Positions 43,436 to 55,261 of a DNA stretch of 64,000 nucleotides are shown here, in pieces (position 1 is the stretch's first letter; the number at the start of each line of letters is the position of its first letter). This stretch comes from Anthoceros angustus (Eukaryota > Streptophyta > Anthocerotopsida > Anthocerotales > Anthocerotaceae): NCBI GenBank assembly GCA_010909165.1, contig VJWM01000182.1:1-64000 (forward strand). Direction: 5' to 3'. The notes under the pieces are model-generated. The model saw only the letters and a program-made list of their open reading frames with translations. It was not told where the DNA came from and ran no database searches. Position numbers and translations under genes: made by a program.

Positions 43436-46400
43436 GGGCTACCGTGCGGCGGTCGGCGACCGCCCGTTACCACGTCGTCCCCAGCCCCGGTGGGTCCCCT
43501 TGGAGGCCACCATTGCTCCCCAGCGTAAGTCGGAGGGACTCCTCCTTGCTTCTGAGTCCGGACCTCGAGGTCGGTCTCGACTCCGTCGAACTTGAGTGCC
43601 TTATTCCACAGTCGGTCTGGGTCGGTCTCATCTCAGGGTTCGGACCTCGGTCGAACTTATTCAGTCCGGTCCCAAGCTCGGACCCCTTGTCTGCGGACCT
43701 CTTGCTGGGTCCTCATCCCTTCCAGACCCTTGTCTTGGGTGGGTTGGCCTTCCGCCCCTTTGGGCCCCGCCTCTATCCTCCCGGCGGGTTGCGGTGGACT
43801 TACCACGAGTCCGTTGTATTGGCGCGTCTGCTCCTCACAGGCTCTTCTCCCCGCTACCGTCGTCTCCAAGCAGGGCCACTAGGGTCCCGTCTTTGTCCCC
43901 ATGCCCTTCATCCCTTGAGCCCTTAGTCAGGTGTGTGGAGCGGGGAGGCTTCAATGCCTTAAGGAGCTCTGGTAGTAGGCAAAATCCAGTCAATTTTGGT
44001 GAGCGTCTTTGTCCGACTTTTGGACCATCCCCCTGCCGGTTCGTTGGCGGGCGGGCGAATCTCGCGAGGCCACAAGGGCCGCCTCGGTCACCTCCTGCCC
44101 TTGTTGTTGCTCCGCTGCTCCGGCTCCGTCGTTTCCGCTCTGCGCTTACGCCATAGCGCGGCGCTCCCCTTCGCCTTCCAGCGGACGGCGGCTTCTTTTT
44201 GCGTCCGGTGCTCCCGTTTATTACGGCGTTAGCTCGCCATCTCCCTCTCCGGGCGGTCGGGCAACTGCCCGGTGCGGGCTTCGCCAGTCCTTCTCCATTT
44301 GGCGGCGTCTGCTCCTGTTCCATCGCCTTACCCTCCTCAAATCCCGAGTGGAGCCGCTCTATTTCTCGTTCGTGATCGAGATCACGCCTGATACCATTCC
44401 TCTCAATGGTAACTTGGGGCTGACTCGAGTCTCTTGCGGTCTTCCATCTCCCGCTGTTGCTCCACCTCCATGGCGGGGAGGAGATCCTCCATCTCCTTGT
44501 CGCGGGCTTCCTTCTCCTCGGCATGGTGGCCCCGCTCCGCCGCCTCTGCTCCTTCTTGAGTTAGGCGGCTATCCCTGCTCTCCCTCCACGGTTCGATCAC
44601 GATAGTGATCGCGGTCGGTCTTAGCGGCTTCCGCCTCCCTCGCCGCCTTACCGCCCGCTTGGCGGGTCGGTGGCCGCCTCCGGCCCTGAGCCTTCTCGCT
44701 TGCGCGGGCCTCCTGCCTCTGCTGCGCTACCCCTCTCCGCTGCGAGGTCTTGACCCGGCGCTTGGGCCTCCTGCTGCCGGTGCTCACCCGGTGAAGGAAT
44801 TTAGTCAGTCTGTCGAATGGACGGACTTCCCTTCGGCCTCCGGCGTTTCCCTTCTTGATGCGGCCGAGCTTACGCCTTCCTCCTTCGCCTCTGGGCCGCC
44901 TCCAAGCTGCTCACTGGAGGAGCACCATCGCCTCCGGTGGCTTCTACTTCACAGGTCTTCTCGGCATCCCGAGACCCCAAAAGCACCGTCCATGGCGGTA
45001 GCAGGACCCGCCGTGTCTCTTCCACGGCCGCCAGTGAGACCCCCAAAAAGTCCGTAGTGGGAGGCGGGCATCTCACGGTCGCCAGGACCTCCATACGCGG
45101 TCCGGAGTAAGTCGGGGGTTCTCGGACCTAATCGGGCCCCTTAGGTCACGATTGCGAGGTCAGCTTCTCCTTGGCCCTCTTGGCCCCAATTCCTATTGCC
45201 CTCTTCGTCACAGGGCTCGGAGGGTGAGGGGGTCGAGGCGGCCTTGCCTCTCCCGGTCGGCAGGGGCCCGGCTCGAGTGGGGTTCTTGCGGTGACCTCCC
45301 TGCTCCTTGGCGGCGTCCCTTTCTCTTCTCACGCTCTTGACCTCTTGCCACTCGTGGGCGGGGGGGCAGAGCACCGCGAGTCTTTGCGTTGGGTGGCACC
45401 GTCTTCCGCCTCTTGATTGCCCGGCGAGTTCGTCGGGCTCCTCTGCCGTTGTGTGGTGGGTGGTTGGCGTCGGGCGTCTCTGCTGCTGCTTGCTCGGCGA
45501 GGCACCGAGGAGGCGGGGATATCTTCCACACTTCCCTAGGTGGTGAGGGGTCCGTTCGGGCGTATGGAGTCGGTATCCTTCGATCGTCCTCCTCCCGGAC
45601 CGTTTGGCCCTAGTCGGGCCTCTACCTCGCGCCCTTGCCTCTGCGGGGCCGCCAACCCTTTCCGGGCGCCGCTCTACTCCCATCCTTGAGGAGCTCGTAA
45701 TGTCCCCATACATGGATCGGTATGGGGATAGTCAGACGGCGGGGCTCTCGCTCCTCGACTTGCGGGCCTCTGGCTGACCAGGCGAAGATAATCCTTCCCA
45801 GTCCGCCCTCTTGCCCAGCGCAGCGCATGCGGGGAACACCACAAATTATCACCAAGGTGATCCACCTTGGTGAGCAAGTTCGATGGACAATGATCGGGCT
45901 CGCCCTCACCTCATCCGGTCGGTATCAACCACCGTTGGTTGTCGCTGCGTTGCCCGCATCGCCGCCCTTCGCCTCTATCTTTCCCCTGCCTTGAGGGGCT
46001 CGGACTCGCCCCATCCTCCTCCTTTGGGCGGTTGTAGGCGCCCTCGGGACCTCAAGGTCCGCCTGGGATCCTCCGGAGGTTCTTGGAACCTCCTTGTTGG
46101 CCCGCCAACATCTTCGGGCGAACTCCGGACGGTGACACGTCAAGCGTCAGGGCACTGGAACACGTCAAAGTGCCACTCCTGACTAATCCTCCCTTCCTCG
46201 GCCCAAAGTCCGGATAGCGCGGGTCACAATGTTGCGCTCTACGGGTTCCATGGCTCCCAAACTCCGACCTTTTTGGGTGCCATCGCCTTCTTCTCCTTTC
46301 TTGTAGGCGCTTGGAGACGGCGCGATCGCCCTCTTCGCCCGCGTTGCTCCAACCTCAGGTGAGCGGCGGGTCTGGCGTTCAAAGAGATAGCGCGAGCGGG

Positions 46401-46500
46401 TTGCGGGCGCGAGGCTGAGTGTCTCAGTCGGCCGAAATGACCTCCTCGTCGGCGCTTGGAAGTAACCCGGCGGAGGGTGCCTCTTCCACTGTCCGTGGCG
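43436..46500. other. G+C-rich retroelement-like region, no recognised gene
   Basis: Long open frames exist in several phases because of high G+C. A minus-strand piece (44600-44403) rich in Glu, Arg and Met (KEMEDLLPAMEVEQQREMED) looks like a gag-type coiled coil. Another (45909-45622) contains HVWGHYELLKDG. None is firmly assignable. The region lies downstream of the LTR start at 46821 on the minus strand, so part of it should be LTR and part an adjacent truncated element. Confidence 0.35.
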
Positions 46501-46821
46501 CGAGGTGCGCGCGCCTCCGCCTTGCGCCGCCCGCGCCTCTGCCACCGCGCACGGTCGCGGGCGTGAATACACTATATGCCTCCAGCAGGCTCAATTTACT
46601 TTCCACTGCGTACTTATCTGTTTGACCCGGGTGGGGTCCGGACTTATCCGTTACCCGGTCGTGGTCGGCTCGTCATAGCGTGTCAGGTCGTTCCTCGGTC
46701 GGAGTATACTCGAGCCGTCAGGGCGCCATCCGTGCTTATTCCTCCTTTTCCGCCTTATTTTACTTCACCTACAAAAAACAAAACCCCACTTATTCTAACC
46801 CCAAGAAGTCCGTAGCCCACA
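46501..46821 (-). mobile_element. start of the 3' LTR of the minus-strand Ty3/gypsy element
   Basis: On the minus strand the LTR begins TGTGGGCTACGGACTTC at 46821, directly after a polypurine tract, and reads through an oligo-T/A-rich part (around 46780) and GGATAAGTCCGGACCCC. Its other boundary is not visible. A diverged copy is at 360-618. No matching 5' LTR was found upstream of the element. Confidence 0.6.
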
Positions 46822-46833
46822 TACTCCCTTCTC
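46822..46833 (-). promoter_or_regulatory. polypurine tract (plus-strand DNA primer)
   Basis: GAGAAGGGAGTA on the minus strand sits immediately before the LTR start TGTGGG, the standard position for the RNase H-resistant primer of LTR retroelements. Confidence 0.7.
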
Positions 46834-46855
46834 ATCATTGGCGTCTCCGCCAACA

Positions 46856-49476
46856 CTAGGCATGATACTTTTTCACCGCCACCCGTTCACAGTGGGCATT
46901 CACCATCCAAGCGCCGGTGAGCGGACCCATTGGCGTATACGCCACTTGGTAAGGTCCCATCCATAGGTGGAGTTTACAGGAAGTGCATATGGTCATCGTA
47001 AGAGGGCCAAATCTCCCTCCTTCACATACTCTTGATGCCACTGTTGCCACAACTTGCGTTGATTACATGCAGTTGCATTCTTGTTGCGCCTCTTCCGACC
47101 CTCCATTATCTTTGAACAAACCCTAGCAAGCGCTCGATTGGCTCTCTTCATCCGTTAAGCGCCTCCATCATGACCGGTGTTGGCACCTCAAACTCTCGGC
47201 ATAAGAGTGCCCATAGAAATGTCTGAGTTCTTGTAGTTACCTTCTCACCGTCGAGGCCCATAGCGCGATGGGCTTTGTATCGATCGTGCGCATAGTTAAC
47301 CGTAAGCTTATTGAGGATCGGCGAGATAAGTCCCGTTGGTCTTCTCGTCAATCCGCGTTGGCCGGGTTGTAGGGGCCGTTTTCGATGTGTGATGCCAAAA
47401 TAGTCCGTCATTGCGGTTATCACATCATTGAGGAAATGGGTTCCCCTATAAACTTACCGGTACCAGCGGACACCCTACCTTGTGATGATGTTTCGTGAGG
47501 AATTTGGCCACCGTGCTTGAGTCCTAGTTCGTAGCTTCCACCCACCACTGCGATGCGGTGGTCGTTGCCACCAAGATGTACCGCTTTTGTGTGTGCCTGG
47601 TGGGTATAGGTCCGGAGTCGATGCCCACTTCTCAAAAGGCGCTAGTGCTAGTATGGGCACTGGCCATTGTTGTGGGAGTCGGCTTCCGATCGGACAAGCA
47701 TCACACTTCTTCACAAATTGGTGTGTTTCCCCATACATGGTGGGCCACGAGACCTCAAGATTTTCTTGGTGGTGACTGCATAATGTCCACCACCTAGTCC
47801 TTCGTGCATCCCTTTATTACCACCTCCGTCTCACTTTGTTGGGTACCTTCGTTCCTCGGCCCCATCTTAAAGATGCGTTATACAACCTAAAGGCGGCGTA
47901 GTGCACAAATGCCTGGACAGTTCGATTCGTTGGTAGCTCCATCTCCCATAGGTACCGTTCCAACTCCGCATAGAGGCCGCCCCTGCGTCCGCTCCCTTCT
48001 CGCTTCTGCGTGGGTCGGTTCCCAGCTTAGGGTTTGTCTGCTCCTCCTCCTCCTCTGCCACCAATTCCTCATCAAGGCGTCCTCGATCTGCGGGGCGGCT
48101 CCGTTTTAACTGGACAAGAAGTCGCGTTTTGGTGTTGCCGCCCTTGCAGTCTCCACCTCAAATGTGAACTCCTGTAGCAAGAATCCACCTACAATTCGTC
48201 CCGGACAGTGCCTTGTTCACCAAATGCTTGGCCAGTGATCAACATAGAACACAAACTCATTGGGCGAAGGTAATGCCTTAGCAGTATACCATCCCCTGCC
48301 TCTCGCTCCGTAGTAGTGTACCTCCGTTCGCATCGTGAGCTCTTCCGCGTAGTAGATTGGATGATCCCTCCGTTTATCATCTTTTGGTGAGCACTACTCG
48401 ATGGCGACACATCCATACACATGGAATCGCTTTCCCGGTGGTCCTTTCAATCTTGGGGCAATCGAGTGGTGTGGGTCTCGAATGCCGCCTCCTCCCTTTC
48501 GGTGTCCGGGTCCATTCCTCCTCCTTCTGAGTAGCTCCGTTAGCTTGGCCCGCTTTGCAAATCTTGGATGAAGCGTATAGTAACCCACCATGCCGAATCC
48601 CGTAACTCCTTCAAGTTCGTGGTGGGCTGCGGGGATGACCTTCACCTTGTCTTGATCCACCTCTATCCCTCCGCACCGGTGTCCCAACAAGATTCCCCTC
48701 ATGCAGTAGCAGCATTTCTCGGGATGAGGCAGTTGAGTCTCCTACAACGTTCCAAAGCACTTCCAGATGTCCAACGTGTTTGTCCTCCTCGTGCACACAA
48801 AGTCGTCCAAGAACACCTCCATGAAGTCCCTCAGAAAATCCCGGAAGACGTTGGTCACCATCCGCATAAATGATCCGGGTGCTCCTGTCATCCCGAAGGC
48901 GCTTCGTTTGTAGGCGAACGTTCCCCACTCCGTGGTGAACGTTGTCTTATCCCAGTCCGACTCCCTTAGGTGCAGTTGGTTGTAGCCGGAGTAGCCATCC
49001 AAGAAGGAGTAGGTACTCGTCCTGCCACCTTGTCCAGTATGTCGTCTACAAAGGGCATGGGAAATGGTCCTTCTCAGTGGCGGCGTTAAGCTTCTCCGAT
49101 CACGGACGAATCGCCCTTGCTGTTTCTTGGCACGACAACAATGGGTGCACCCATTCTTACGATTGGGAAGATGATGTCGCCTCCGGATACTTATCCGGAC
49201 TTCCTTGACCTTGGCGAGTGCTTGGGATTGATTTATCTTGCCGAATCCGAGCGCACCGCTCACGGCTTCGAATCTATCCGGTGTTAGCCTTGTTTGAATG
49301 CCCTTCATGTCCGTGACCTTGAAAGCGAACACCTCAATTCCCCAACATGAGTGAGGTCTTGTTTCAACTCCGGGCATACCCTTGCGGAATTTTAGGAATT
49401 TCCAGCGGACCTCCACGTCTTCCACATCGTCGGGATTGGGTCTCTTTCCCTCGCTTCGCTCGCCCAAAGCCATCAT
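46856..49476 (-). mobile_element. Ty3/gypsy pol (RT, RNase H, integrase), minus strand, decayed
   Basis: Order on the minus strand: RT with YSFLDGYSGYNQLHLRES, TTFTTEWGTFAYKRSAFGMT, and catalytic VFLDDF (48960-48790), VDQDKVKVI and GFGMVGYYTLHPRFAKRAK; RNase H with CERRYTTTERE (about 48310); integrase zinc finger KKCDACPIGSRLPQQ (47720) with ILALAPFEKWAS, NIITR; core piece with RGLTRRPTGLISPILNKL and FEVPT (47423-47148); and a C-terminal piece LHLWMGPYQVAYTP (47050-46856). This lineage differs from the one at 24-27 kb: no PHD finger or methyltransferase block is seen. Frameshifts are frequent. Confidence 0.85.
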
Positions 49477-51103
49477 CCTCCATCCGGTTCATCTTCACGC
49501 ATTCCCCCCATTCCCGAGAAGTCGAGGTGAACCGGTTACTTCTTGAGGTCCTCCCGTGGGTTCCCTTGTTTTCCCTCCTCCTCGATTCACCACTTGGAAA
49601 CAATCGATCACCTCCGCTCCAAAGTGTCCCTCCAGTCCATCTCCTTCTTGGACCACAGATTTTTGGAAAGGGTAGTCCTCATTCGTATCCTCGCTCATCG
49701 TCCCCACTTGTCTTGGAGGTGTACCCTACGTGGTGCTTGGTTTCACCAGTTGTGTCCTTACTCAGTGTAATCGCTACCGTCCTTCCCTCACCTTGGATCC
49801 CGGTCACGGCTTGAAGTGTATTTCCTTCCTTCCGAAGTGTAGTTTTGTATGCGAGCGAGCCAGGGGCCCCCATACCCTCGTCCAGGCGGGCGATGACAAA
49901 TGTATAGGGGCTCCCGCTATGGTGGCTTGGACTCGGACAAGCGTGACATGTCCGCCATCACGAGGGTTTTGGTGGATGGCTCAAGGGTGAACCCGTCTTC
50001 GGTGGCCTCGGTGATGAGGTTCACTCGACCCGTGTCGAGGCGTTCTTAATCACACCGCAATTTCCACTGCTGGCGCCCGAGTCCGTATGAGATACTACCC
50101 TTACCTCCACGTTCTTGCCCTTAGGACCAAGGGTTTCGGCGTGGTTGTGTCTCACGATGGCCCTCCGGACTTCTGCCGATACTTGGGTTGTCTTTTAACA
50201 AGGGACACCAAGTGTTGTTGGTCCATCATCAAGTCGGCCACCTTGAAAGGCGTGGGTGGCTCCTTGCATCGTGTCGCCTTGACTCCTCCGGCGATGCCCG
50301 CCCGTGGTGGTCGGACCACTGCTCGGATCTCTTCAAGCATCTCGTCACTTCTCGGACCATCCGGTGGCGGGGTGTTGCCTTGGAGTCCGCTTCTCCTAAC
50401 TCCGGGGCTTGGTTGGGGCTTCTTGGCGAGCTGCCGATTTAACTCGTCCTTCTTTGGGTTTGCCTCCTTTGGTGTCCCGTCCTCCGTATCCGTTGGACTA
50501 TCCCATTTTCTTCCTCTTAATCTCCTTTCGCTCCTTTCGGCGACTTGGGTTGACACTTCCGGTACCTCAGTCCGCCTTCTCCTCCTTAGCGAACTTGCCC
50601 GTACCCTCGTTCCAAGTTCCTTGCCTCTTCCCCTCCCGTGCGTCTTCAATCTATCGGCCGCCTTAGGGAGGGCGTGGCGGTGTGGCTCCCCTCGGGGTGG
50701 CGTGGCGTCCTCGAGCGAGTTCGGACACAAGTCTTGCCATGTGCCCGCCTTCTCCACAGGCGTTCAAAGTCCCCGTTGCCTTGCGGTGGGGTATGGGCGC
50801 AGCGTTGGAGTAGTGCCGGGGTTCCCAGTTCATGAGCGCCACGAGAATTCTGGAGGGGCTCCCATGCGTCTTTGCCGGATGGTCGGATGCCCAGTTGTGG
50901 GTACATCGTCTTGGGATCTGCGGCCCGGTGGTGCTTCTTGCACTTGGTATGCATCCTCCTTTGTTCCTCGGACTCTTCCGTAGTCGTACTCCACGGTTCA
51001 CGGTGCGGAGGCGGTTAGCCTTGAATGCCCATGTTGGTGACACACGCACACCACAGATGAGTCCGGACCGTGGTGGCCGCCTTCCGCGTTCTTTATCCTT
51101 CAC
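49477..51103 (-). mobile_element. probable gag/protease part of the same minus-strand gypsy element
   Basis: The minus-strand frames upstream of RT are hydrophilic. One contains a broken zinc-knuckle-like phrase NACGEGGHMARL (about 50760), followed by a charged Arg/Lys/Pro-rich linker (50757-50152) and FKVADLMMDQQHLVSLVKRQP. An aspartic protease with a DTG/DSG motif could not be read with confidence because of frame changes. The plus-strand 298-codon frame here (50087-50983) is antisense to gag. Confidence 0.5.
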
Positions 51104-52699
51104 GGTTGATCGTCAACTCCTCCACCCTCTTCATTACCCGTTCGATCTTCCCTCGGCTACTTCCTTCAAAGAGCTGGGTCGGTGGACCTCTCGCTGCGGC
51201 GCATCATAACCTCCTTCTTCTCCACCCTCCGCTTGACTACGGGCTTCTTCTTATTTCTTGGCGGGGTTCTTCTTCCTCATCCTCATTCTTCTTGAGTCCT
51301 CTTCCTCTTCCTCCGATGCTACCTCGGTCTCATCATCCTCCTCTTGAGGGTTCTTCATCTTGATCCGACCCCGTTTCTTCTTTTCTTCTTCCTCCGGAGG
51401 CGTCCTCGTCGTTGGTGCATCGATTCTTCATAGTTCTCCGCCGCGGAGCCTTGCTCACATCCTTCTCGCCAAGCGACGTGTAGCCATTGGCTTGGTAAGC
51501 CAGTGCGAACCAACGCTACACATGGTGGTGTGGGTGGGGTGTCGATCGAGCGTAGAACCGTTCGATGTCACGATCCCAACTTCTCCGTCTTGCCTCGCTT
51601 GGGTTCTCGAGTTTGGACAGGCGTAGCCTTCTTGATCGATCCCGGAATCTTTCAAGAAGGCATCCTTGATCTTGAAAGCTCATTCGAGGGGGATGAGGGG
51701 CTTGCGATTGAGGAAGCCACTGCTCCCCGCAGGTGAAGGAAGAAATCACAGATCCCAACCCTCCGCATAGGCGCCTTCGCCATTGAGGAAATCTCCACGA
51801 AGGCTAGGCTCTCTACCTAGGCTTGCTTGCAGTCGATGGTAGCCTGGAATGGCGTGCCACCGAGAAGGAAGATGGTGGAGAGACCACATCTCAGGAGTAC
51901 CGACTTGGTGCTACTTCGAGGCTACAAGGAGAGCGATCCGTCTAACGGCTTTCTTGGGTTGATGGCGAAATTGGTCCTTAGTACGCACTGAGGCCGCCGC
52001 CTGAGGCGTCACAAGGCCTCGAGCGCCTCCGCGAGGTCCGACCCAGTGCGGACTGAGCGCAATCGTTTAGATCGTAGCCCCTCCACGGGAGGAGTGGAAG
52101 AGTATACCTTTCCTACGAGGGAACGGGTCTCTGATGGCTCAAGGCATTTGCTTAAAATGTGGCGGAGGCTGTGCGATGATCACCGGGCGCGCATAACCTG
52201 CATGTCGCTAGCGGGAGGAGAGAATGGATTGCTGCTTCAGCGAGGGCGACCCTATCCCAGGAATCGCCGTTTAATGGCTACTCCGGTAGGAAGCAGCGTG
52301 TGGCCAAATGGAAGGAAGAGACTTGAACATGGCTTGCCTACACGTCGACCATGCCTCATCACCTCACTATTTCTTTGAGAACGCGAGGTTACTCCGCTGC
52401 CAAGTTCCGCCTGGAGCATGACGCCTCGGAACTCACATGCCCGGGTCCGGGTTTTATCTACCGGCCTGACGAACAAGGCGCGCGGTCTTTATCCATCAGC
52501 TGCACCTATTACGCTAGGGGTCCTATACTAGCTTGGCGGGGCTCGAGAAGATGCGGCGGTGTCTACGGTAGGCCAAAGGACACTAAAGTGACTCACGCAC
52601 AGGGAAGACAGAGTGGCGGTCACTAGTCCGCAAGCCTGAAGTAATCAACACCAAGTGAAGAAGATCTTAAATCTTGCAGCCGGTGCGCTTCGATGCAAA
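51104..52699. other. unassigned, probably retroelement gag/5' region
   Basis: No domain recognised. The plus-strand frame at 52351-52626 (GYSAAKFRLEHDASELTCPG) could be upstream sequence of the integrase fragment that follows. A pyrimidine-rich CTTCTTCC/CCTCTTCC stretch (51210-51390) is low-complexity. Confidence 0.3.
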
Positions 52700-53145
52700 A
52701 GGATGTGTGGGAATTTATTCAGGTGTGATGCATCATGTCGGGTTGGGCGGCCTACGTTGTCGACACAATGGCCCTCACCTATATACTACAACTAGCACCG
52801 TTGAAAGTGAGGAATCGATTTCGTGGGACCCGATCAAGCCACCTACCCGGTGGACAAGGCGGTTACATTCGGGTGGCCACGGACTATTGTCGAAGATGGT
52901 GGAAGCAGGCGGCGAGGAAAGGGCGGCGGTACCGCGGTGGCAAAGTTTCATGTGAGAACATCATAGCAGTGGTGTCAGATTTGGAATTGAGTCGTGTGGA
53001 CACATTCCTCAACTCTGTCGTTGGTCTAACCACCTTCAGCATCCGACATCGAGCGACCCCCTACAACCCCAAAGTGACGGATTGTGAGAAGATGAGCAGG
53101 TTGTTATGCACAATCCTCACCAAGGTAATTATAGCACATGTATGA
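52700..53145 (+). mobile_element. Ty3/gypsy integrase core fragment
   Basis: The frame reads GYIRVATDYCRRWWKQA, VSCENIIAVVSDLELSRV, DTFLNSVVGLTTFSIRHRATPYNPKVTDCEKM and LLCTILTKVI, which follows the DDE integrase core (ATDYxTKWVEA ... ENIIxRFG ... SDxGTHFLN ... TPYNPKxNG). Sequence to about 53560 may hold its C-terminal part but is frame-broken. Opposite in strand to the neighbouring gypsy element, so a separate insertion. Confidence 0.75.
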
Positions 53146-55261
53146 TTGGGATGCTAAGTTGCATTAAACCTTGTGGAGCTTCAGAACATGGGAAGAAAAT
53201 AACCACCAAGAAGACCCTTATTATCGACATATGGCATGTCCCTATTATGCTGTGGGAATTGATACCTACCATAGGATCATGAGAGGATGAGCATGACATT
53301 AGAAGATAGTTAAGTAACTAGGTTAGAGTCTTTTGTAGAAACCGGGAGGCCTGAGGAGAAGATGCCTTAGGGAGACCAGTAGTTGAGAAAAGGGCAGACT
53401 GAGAGGAGGTTATAAGTGGCTGGTTCTTCTTTGTTTTTCCGGAGAAGGCCGGATGGATGGGACCTTATGAGGTGGTGGCCGTTATCGATGGTCAACTGAT
53501 CTTTGGTTGCTTCTAGAGGTGAACAGGGTGGAAGGTTGAAGTACCTTCAACCCGAGGTACTGTTCTGAGGGGCCTTAAGCGGTGAGAGGAGTATGTGGAA
53601 TGCAAAGTTTGGGCAACCAGCCAAAGAGCGGAAGGAAGAGCGAACTGATTTTTTTTTGGCTAAAAGCGATTGAAGAGAGGACATGTTGGGAATGTTTTGA
53701 GAACCTTGGATCCGGAGCTGTAGGATATGGGTAGAAAGGCACGAGGGATATCGGGGAAAGAAACAAGCAAAAGCGACCTCGGGCGAGGCGAAAAGGCAGT
53801 GAGCCGTAGGCGGTGGGTTGTGAGACTACCACGTAGGCTGCCACACTCGCCCGTGGTGAGGAGAAGCCTTGAGACTACTGCAGGGGTGGCGAGACTTCAT
53901 GGGCGACAAGATCTTGAGAAGGAAATTAGTTGAGGGATATCCACATATATGCTCACCAATAGGGGAATAGATAAATAGGATTAATTTGGGGTTATCCGTA
54001 GGACAGGGGAATAGGTAATTTAGGCAGGATTAGGAATTTTAGGATGGAAACCCAAATCTAGGGTTGAGGGGCCTCCAGGTGGCAGACATCCAAGGAGGGC
54101 AAAGTGCGGTTTTGGCAGCGCCCCCTTCACTTCGTGATGGACTGAAGCTGGGACGTAAGAGGAAGCGGAAGAAGGAGAAAAGGGAGGCTACCGCCGCCAT
54201 CATCGCCCGCCACTGTGACGAAAGGAAAAAGCGCGCGAGTTGAAAGAGGAGGAGCAAGCCACAGGCTGGGCGGGGCGGCGACGAGGAAGAGGAAGGCCAG
54301 TCACAGTGGAGCGCCGAGGAGCTTTTTCGAACACTCCGAGCTGCCGAAGGAAGGTGGGAGGAGCCCGTTGCGCATCGCGAGTGTGGGAGGAAGCTTCGAG
54401 GCGGGAGGCGTGAGATTGGGGCGCCTAAGGCAGTGAGATTGAGGAAAGTGAGACTAAGAGGAGAAGCACCGCGACCACCTTGGCCAGCTGCCCTTACTGA
54501 AAGGAGAGGTCTAGAGGGCCAGGTTGGCGGCAAGGGCAAGCAACTAACGTGCCTTGTGTCTCCAAGTGGGGTGTTGTGCTAGCGACAAGGAAAGGAGTGT
54601 TTGGAAGTGAGAACACCATAATATTTGAGCGGTGAATATACATGAAGCGGCTTTTCGGTGAATATCGGCAAGCGGGGTTTTCGATGGGTATCGAGGCCAT
54701 ATTTGAGCATACCTGGAAGATGGCACATAATAAGGGTGTCGTGACGCCCTACACATGCTATGACGCATGCATGCAGGGAAGGGTCCGTCTAATCGCACGA
54801 GCATTGTTTTTGCTAGAAAGCGATGCCCATGTCCTTAGACCATGCGATACGATTAGGATCCGTTAATGACCCGAACAGCGACCACAGGGCCCCTTTGGAG
54901 GGAATGCGTACACATATGTATACTCTCTTGCTATACACCCATATATGCACATGGTGGGCGAGGTTTTGAACAACGATAGGGTTAAAAGGGCGGCGAGCGG
55001 AAGAACGCCGCTGCAGGCGCCGCATGCGGCGCGTCCGCAGGGACTTGTCGAGCGCGGCGTGTAGGCGCCAACGTTGAATGACTTTCTCGATGCCATGTAG
55101 GACTCACTTCTTCAAAGCAGTTAAGCGCATCGCGGCCTTAGAGGACTAGTCATTTGCCGGCGGGCACGATCGAGGGGCGTACAAAATGAACAAAAGTTGC
55201 TTCCTCCGTGGCATGGACAAGGCACCTTGCAAACCCGTTCGGAACAAGGCACATATTCCGA
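53146..55261. other. unassigned repeat-like sequence
   Basis: 53146-53560 is the probable decayed 3' part of the integrase. 54039-54540 is purine-rich on the plus strand (GAGGCGGGAGGCGTGAGATT) with no coding sense. Nothing else recognised. Confidence 0.3.

Noticed and set aside
43835-44524. 229-codon minus-strand frame
   Set aside because: Arg/Gly/Pro-rich with no domain; neighbouring frames are equally open because of high G+C, so it is not supported as a gene.
50087-50983. 298-codon plus-strand frame
   Set aside because: It is antisense to the gag/protease frames of the minus-strand gypsy element and has low-complexity Ser/Arg/Leu composition.
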